Below the pieces are notes generated by a model. The model had not been told where the DNA came from and did no database searches. It worked only from the letters and a program-made list of their open reading frames with translations. This document shows positions 60,269 to 64,000 of a DNA stretch of 64,000 bases, piece by piece. Both the position numbers and the translations under genes were made by a program. How positions within the stretch are numbered: position 1 is the first letter of the stretch; each line of letters starts with the position of its first letter. The DNA lies in the NCBI RefSeq assembly GCF_009728995.1, contig NZ_VTZW01000023.1, positions 124,711-188,710 of the forward strand, written 5' to 3'. Source of the stretch: Streptomonospora sp. PA3. Its GTDB lineage: Bacteria > Actinomycetota > Actinomycetes > Streptosporangiales > Streptosporangiaceae.

Positions 60269-60525
60269 CGTGCCTCCCACTCGCCGCCGGCGGCGCCTCG
60301 GCCGCGGGGACCTGTGCCGCCTCCCGCCCTGCCGGGCGATCGCGCGTCCCCGGGCAGAAGTGTCGCATCCGCGGTGGCCGGGCGCTGCCGGGCGGTAACG
60401 CTTCGCCGAGGCGGCCGGCGCGGGCGAGTGCTCGCGGGGCGGCGCCGGGGAGGCCGCCGGCGCGGGCGTCCCCAGCGCGGCCGGAGGCCGTCGCCGCGCG
60501 CGGCCGCCTCGCTTAGCATGAAGGC

Positions 60526-60684
60526 ATGGGAGAGATCGGAATCGTGGCCCTGATCGGGCTGATCGCCGTTGTGGGAGTGCCCGCGGCCATCGTCGTCGGC
60601 GGGATCGTCTACGTGGTGCGGCTGGCCCGGCGGGGTACCCAGGCCACGCTCGCCGACGCCGCCAAGCGGCGCGATCTGGCCTGA
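60526..60684 (+). CDS. Small single-pass membrane protein, 52 aa
   Basis: A 52-residue protein; residues 4-33 are a hydrophobic helix (IGIVALIGLIAVVGVPAAIVV) and the rest is basic. The codons have the strong G/C third-position bias of real genes here. ATG at 60526 (ribosome site poor, AAGG adjacent). It is too short to recognise. A strong terminator follows at 60733-60783. Confidence 0.55.
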   Translation: MGEIGIVALIGLIAVVGVPAAIVVGGIVYVVRLARRGTQATLADAAKRRDLA

Positions 60685-60732
60685 CGCCGCACGCCCCTCC
60701 TGCCTCGCGGCCACGCCGCGGCCGGCGCCGAA

Positions 60733-60783
60733 ACGCAGCGGCCGATGCGCCCCGGGGGCTCGGGGGCGCATCGGCCGCTGCGT
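60733..60783. terminator. Bidirectional hairpin terminator
   Basis: Perfect 21-bp arms 60733-60753 and 60763-60783 with a 9-base loop, between the small membrane gene and the convergent aldo/keto reductase. Confidence 0.8.
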
Positions 60784-60823
60784 GCAGACCGGTGGCGCGG
60801 CGGTGCTCGCCGCGCGGCGGCGG

Positions 60824-61654
60824 TCAGGCCGCGTTCATGGTCTCCGGGTCGGGGCCGAAGCGCCGGCCCTCGTTGAGCCCGGAGATCGCGTCCATGTCTC
60901 CGCTGGAGAGCTGGAAGTCGAAGACGTCGAAGTTGGAGCGGATCCGCTCGGGGGTCACCGACTTCGGGATGGCGATGTTGCCCAGCTGCAGGTGCCAGCG
61001 CAGGATCACCTGAGCCGGCGTCTTGCCGTAGGCTTCGGCGATCTTGGCGATGGTGGAGTCCTGCAGGACCTGCCCCTGGCCCAGCGGGCTCCAGGCCTCC
61101 GTGGCGATGTCGTGCTCCTTGTCGAAGCCGCGCAGCTCCTCCTGGGTCAGGCGGGGGTGCAGCTCGATCTGGTTGACCGTGGGCACGATGCCGCCCTCGT
61201 CGAGGATGCGGCGCAGGTGGTCGGCGTGGAAGTTGGATACGCCGATCGCGCGCACGCGGCCCTCGGCGTAGAGCCGCTCCATGGCCTTCCAGCTGCTGAC
61301 GAAGGTGTCGCGGGCGGGCATGGGCCAGTGGATCAGGTACAGGTCGAGCTGCTCCAGGCCGAGCCGCTCCATGGTGGCGTCGAACGCGCGCAGCGTGCTG
61401 TCGTAGCCCTGGTCGCTGTTCCACAGCTTGGAGGTCACGAACACCTCCTCGCGCGGCAGGCCGGAGCGGCGCAGCGCCTCGCCGACGCCCTCCTCGTTGC
61501 CGTACGCGGCGGCGGTGTCGATGCTGCGGTACCCGGTCTCCAAGGCGGTGCTGACGGCGTCGACGACCTCGCTGCCGTCCACCTGCCAGACACCGAACCC
61601 GAGCTGCGGGATGCGCACCCCGTTGTTCAGCGTCACGTCGGGAACCGTGGTCAT
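60824..61654 (-). CDS. Aldo/keto reductase
   Basis: A 276-residue NADPH-dependent carbonyl reductase of the AKR5-like type (2,5-diketo-gluconate-reductase family). The catalytic tetrad Asp-Tyr-Lys-His appears in SIDTAAAYGNEEGVGEALR, FVTSKLWN and YLIHWPMP. The C-terminal NADP site is IPKSVTPERIRSNFDVF. Substrate unknown. ATG at 61654 has GGGGG seven bases upstream. Confidence 0.93.
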   Translation of the reverse strand: MTTVPDVTLNNGVRIPQLGFGVWQVDGSEVVDAVSTALETGYRSIDTAAAYGNEEGVGEALRRSGLPREEVFVTSKLWNSDQGYDSTLRAFDATMERLGLEQLDLYLIHWPMPARDTFVSSWKAMERLYAEGRVRAIGVSNFHADHLRRILDEGGIVPTVNQIELHPRLTQEELRGFDKEHDIATEAWSPLGQGQVLQDSTIAKIAEAYGKTPAQVILRWHLQLGNIAIPKSVTPERIRSNFDVFDFQLSSGDMDAISGLNEGRRFGPDPETMNAA

Positions 61655-61891
61655 GGAAAATCCCCCATTGCTCAAGTGCACGATCTTTCTGCCCCCAGCG
61701 GTAACCGCCGCGGCCTGGGGCGCATTCCGGCACCGCGGGCGATGTGCACAGTGCCACTCCCTCGCGAAGCGATCGGCGCCGGGGTCCCCTCTCCGACGAA
61801 TGCCCAGGTCATGGCGTGCGACTCGGCGACTCCCGCGCGACCGGCGGGGGCGGTTCGGCGTAGGCGCGGGGCTGCGCTGCGCAGTCGGCGC

Positions 61892-62212
61892 TCACTCGCC
61901 GAAGCGGTAGACCACCCCGAAGACCAGCTGCACGTCCGAGGCCAGCTCCGGCGCGATGCCGGGGTAGTCGTCCACGCGGCCCTGGTGGAGGACGTAGGGC
62001 TCGCCGGGGCGGAGCCGCTCGATCTCGCCGGCCACCGCGGTGCGGGCGGCGGCCGCCGCCACATCGTGCTGTCCGTCGCTGTCGGTGCCGGCGGAGCCCA
62101 GCGGGCGGTAGACCAGGTCGACGGCGCGGGCCTGGGCGGGCACGAGCGCTGCCAGCCCGCCGATCTCCTCCATCCCCGAGTCCAGCCGCTTCTCGCGCGT
62201 ATTACCGCTCAT
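61892..62212 (-). CDS. Hypothetical protein, 106 aa
   Basis: I do not recognise this family. No membrane span; it is acidic-neutral with VDLVYRPLGSAGTDSDGQHD and SDVQLVFGVVYRFGE, suggesting an alpha/beta fold. ATG at 62212 follows TAAGGAG at 12 bases. It is a single gene. Confidence 0.6.
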   Translation of the reverse strand: MSGNTREKRLDSGMEEIGGLAALVPAQARAVDLVYRPLGSAGTDSDGQHDVAAAAARTAVAGEIERLRPGEPYVLHQGRVDDYPGIAPELASDVQLVFGVVYRFGE

Positions 62213-62441
62213 GGCCAACCAACTCCTTACCGCGGACCAGGGACGCCGCCTGCTCCCCACCGTCTCCCAGTAACCCCGCGGCGGCCTTTGCAAACGAAGC
62301 CGAAGCACACCGCCGGCGAGGGGCGGCCCGTAGGCTGGGCGGGCGAGCGTGCGCGCGGCCGACCAGCCGACCCGCCGGAGGGCGGGACGCCGCACCGGCG
62401 CGCGCCGGACGATCGGGGACACCGGAGCCGGAGGGCGGTCC

Positions 62442-63035
62442 ATGGCAGCCACACCCGCCGCGGCGGGGCCCAGCGGAGGCGGGGAGAGCGCGCTGCGCCG
62501 TGAGGCGGCGGGCGCCGCGGGCTCGGCGCCGGCGAACCGCGTCCTGGTCAGTGCGTGCCTGCTGGGCAGCCGGGTGCGCTTCGACGGGCGGGCCAAGACC
62601 GTCGAGGACGCCGTGATCGAGCGCTGGCGCGCCGAGGGGCGCATCGTCGCCCACTGCCCGGAGGTGGCCGGCGGCCTGCCCGTCCCGCGCCCGCCCGCCG
62701 AGATCGAGCCGGGGGCCGACGCCCGAGCCGTCCTGGAGGGCCGTGCCCGCATCCGCACGCCGCACGGCGAGGACGTCACCCGCCACTACCTCGAGGGCGC
62801 CCGGGCGGCCCTGGCCACGGCCCGCCGGCACGGCGTGCGCACCGCCCTGCTCAAGGAGTCCAGCCCGTCCTGCGGCCTGCACCGCGTCTACGACGGGACC
62901 TTCACCGGCACGACCGCTCCGGGCCCGGGGATCACCACCCGCCTGCTCCAGGACCACGGCATCACCGTCTTCCCGGAAACCGCCCTCACGGCCGCAGACA
63001 CCCACCTGCGCGCCCTCCCGGGCGAGGTCCCGTAG
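62442..63035 (+). CDS. DUF523 (YbbK-like) protein
   Basis: A 197-residue protein. After a 30-residue Ala/Gly-rich N-terminus, DUF523 runs from LVSACLLGSRVRFDGRAK to PSCGLHRVYDGTF. Cys residues in CLLG and SCG are conserved and may bind metal; function unknown. ATG at 62442 has GGAGGG eight bases before it. It is 115 bp upstream of tRNA-Pro. Confidence 0.88.
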   Translation: MAATPAAAGPSGGGESALRREAAGAAGSAPANRVLVSACLLGSRVRFDGRAKTVEDAVIERWRAEGRIVAHCPEVAGGLPVPRPPAEIEPGADARAVLEGRARIRTPHGEDVTRHYLEGARAALATARRHGVRTALLKESSPSCGLHRVYDGTFTGTTAPGPGITTRLLQDHGITVFPETALTAADTHLRALPGEVP

Positions 63036-63149
63036 CCCGCTGCCGGGCAACCCCGCCCGGGCGCCCGACAGCGCCCCGAACGTGGCGCGAGCAGCCCCGC
63101 AGATGCGATAGAGTCTTACTCGTCCGCAGGGCGGCAGCCCACCGGACAC

Positions 63150-63223
<74 letters not shown>

Positions 63224-63238
63224 CACGTTAAAGCAGGT

Positions 63239-63276
63239 CAGGAGCCCGACCACCGAGGTAGGTGGTCGGGCTCCTG
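63239..63276. terminator. Hairpin terminator after tRNA-Pro
   Basis: Perfect 16-bp arms at 63239-63254 and 63261-63276, loop GAGGTA, 16 bp past the tRNA. Confidence 0.75.
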
Positions 63277-63703
63277 GGCGTTCGACCGTCATTCGACCGT
63301 GGACTCGAACGTCATCTGGCGCCTCAGGATGTTCAAACGAGTCACTGAGCGGTGCTCACCTGTGGTCGAGTGGTCCGTTTGCGGGCGACGTTGACACATG
63401 CGCGGGGACCACGGCGGCATCTCGCCAGCGCCAGTGCGGACGTCCTGGAACCATCCCCGCGTGCGCCCGAGCCCAGACGCGTGAGGCGGGGGCCGATGAG
63501 TCCTGCACCCCGCCCGACCGTCCCTGGTGCCGACACCTCCGGACGCAGCGGCCGGGAGCACGTCCAGGCGGTGCCGCCGGACCCACAGGCGGGGCTGCCG
63601 ACGATCAGCGGTGTCGACGGCAGCGCTCCCCGCGCATTCCCTGGGATGGGCCCGCCTGGCGATGGCGATCCGGCGTAGCCGAACGCCTCGGTCGCAGGCG
63701 GTG
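63277..63703. other. Region downstream of tRNA-Pro, possible integrase relic
   Basis: No convincing gene is seen. TTCGACCGT is directly repeated at 63281-63299. Codon bias is weak in all frames. Because tRNA 3' ends are common integration sites, a decayed integrated element is possible, but no attachment duplication could be recognised. Confidence 0.35.
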
Positions 63704-63982
63704 TCAGGCCGCCTTCTTCCGCAGCAGGATGCTCAGGCGGATCGCGGAGATCAGGAAGAAGATCCCGCCGAGGGTCGCGTAGCCGGCCGCACCGGCGATG
63801 TTGGCGCCGCCCTGGACGGCTTGGGCGAGAAACGAGGCCCCGGCCAGCACCGAGATGGCGCCGCTGAGTATCTGGGGGACCTGGCCGCCGGAGCGCCGGT
63901 TGCGGATGGCGGTGATGAGCTGGGGGATGCCGGAGCCGATCGCCCACGCACCCCAGACTCCGAGGGCGGCGGCGATGGACAC
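63704..63982 (-). CDS. Small membrane protein, 92 aa, start possibly outside the window
   Basis: Three hydrophobic segments (LGVWGAWAIGSGIPQLITAI, ISVLAGASFLAQAVQG, IAGAAGYATLGGIFFLISAIRLSILL) are separated by a basic loop (RNRRSGG). The GIPQL at the first span resembles a PQ-loop, but this is not a full SemiSWEET. A GTG at 63982 has no ribosome site and the frame stays open to the window end, so it may be 5'-truncated. Function unknown. Confidence 0.5.
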   Translation of the reverse strand: MSIAAALGVWGAWAIGSGIPQLITAIRNRRSGGQVPQILSGAISVLAGASFLAQAVQGGANIAGAAGYATLGGIFFLISAIRLSILLRKKAA

Positions 63983-64000
63983 GGTCGACGCCGCGCCGAG

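Overview
The window is high-GC, codon-biased DNA with actinobacterial gene families throughout: a RamB/ScfR-type regulator beside isocitrate lyase, DUF574-type SAM methyltransferase, XRE-DUF5753/DUF397 pair, FolP2-like dihydropteroate synthase, LytR-CpsA-Psr protein, KhtT/KhtU-like antiporter and a 6C-like RNA. It is most likely chromosome of an actinomycete. Nocardiopsaceae or a relative is my inference from gene content; no rRNA or marker gene fixes the genus. No replication origin, CRISPR array or intact transposase was found.

Layout. 0.4-13.9 kb: small envelope proteins (DUF3618, DUF1469/holin-like), an MFS exporter facing a LacI regulator, a 362-bp MITE-like element, an ArsR/SRPBCC operon, a TetR regulator, a DUF574 methyltransferase, a berberine-bridge-type flavin oxidase, an acyl-CoA dehydrogenase, and the glyoxylate-shunt pair ramB/aceA. 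13.9-26.7 kb: a CPBP protease, a CynX-like MFS transporter divergent from a FadR-type GntR regulator, TetR regulators (one divergent from a cupin gene), a lower-GC island with an XRE/DUF397 pair and two tiny genes (one a RanBP2-like zinc ribbon), secreted phosphatase PhoD, an RraA-like protein, FolP2 and a double AsnC regulator. 27-36.4 kb: an LCP cell-wall enzyme, long nested palindromic repeats, a flavin reductase, an M15-like secreted protein, a TldD/TldE protease pair, dodecin, a 6C-like small RNA and a DUF2975/HTH module. 36.4-44.5 kb: MobA-like and MoaA molybdenum-cofactor genes, two VOC proteins, RtcB RNA ligase, a probable imiditide-type RiPP locus (41-residue precursor overlapping a PIMT-like methyltransferase) and a KhtTU antiporter. 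44.7-63 kb: lipase, FadD, MocR/YczE pair, GH15 trehalase/glucoamylase, MgtC, Ung, a 1117-residue NACHT/STAND NTPase, a sirtuin, a sulfotransferase, an esterase, an aldo/keto reductase, DUF523 and a tRNA-Pro(GGG).

How it works together. Most genes are single units or 2-gene operons with their own regulator: ArsR-SRPBCC, TetR-cupin, GntR-MFS, RamB-AceA, MocR-YczE, KhtT-KhtU, TldD-TldE. Carbon and fatty-acid use is a recurring theme (AceA, RamB, acyl-CoA dehydrogenase, FadD, lipase). The most novel-looking items are the putative aspartimide RiPP locus at 40.2-41.5 kb, the NACHT protein at 54-57.3 kb, and three families of dispersed non-coding palindromic repeats (R1, R2, R3), plus the MITE with three look-alike hairpins.
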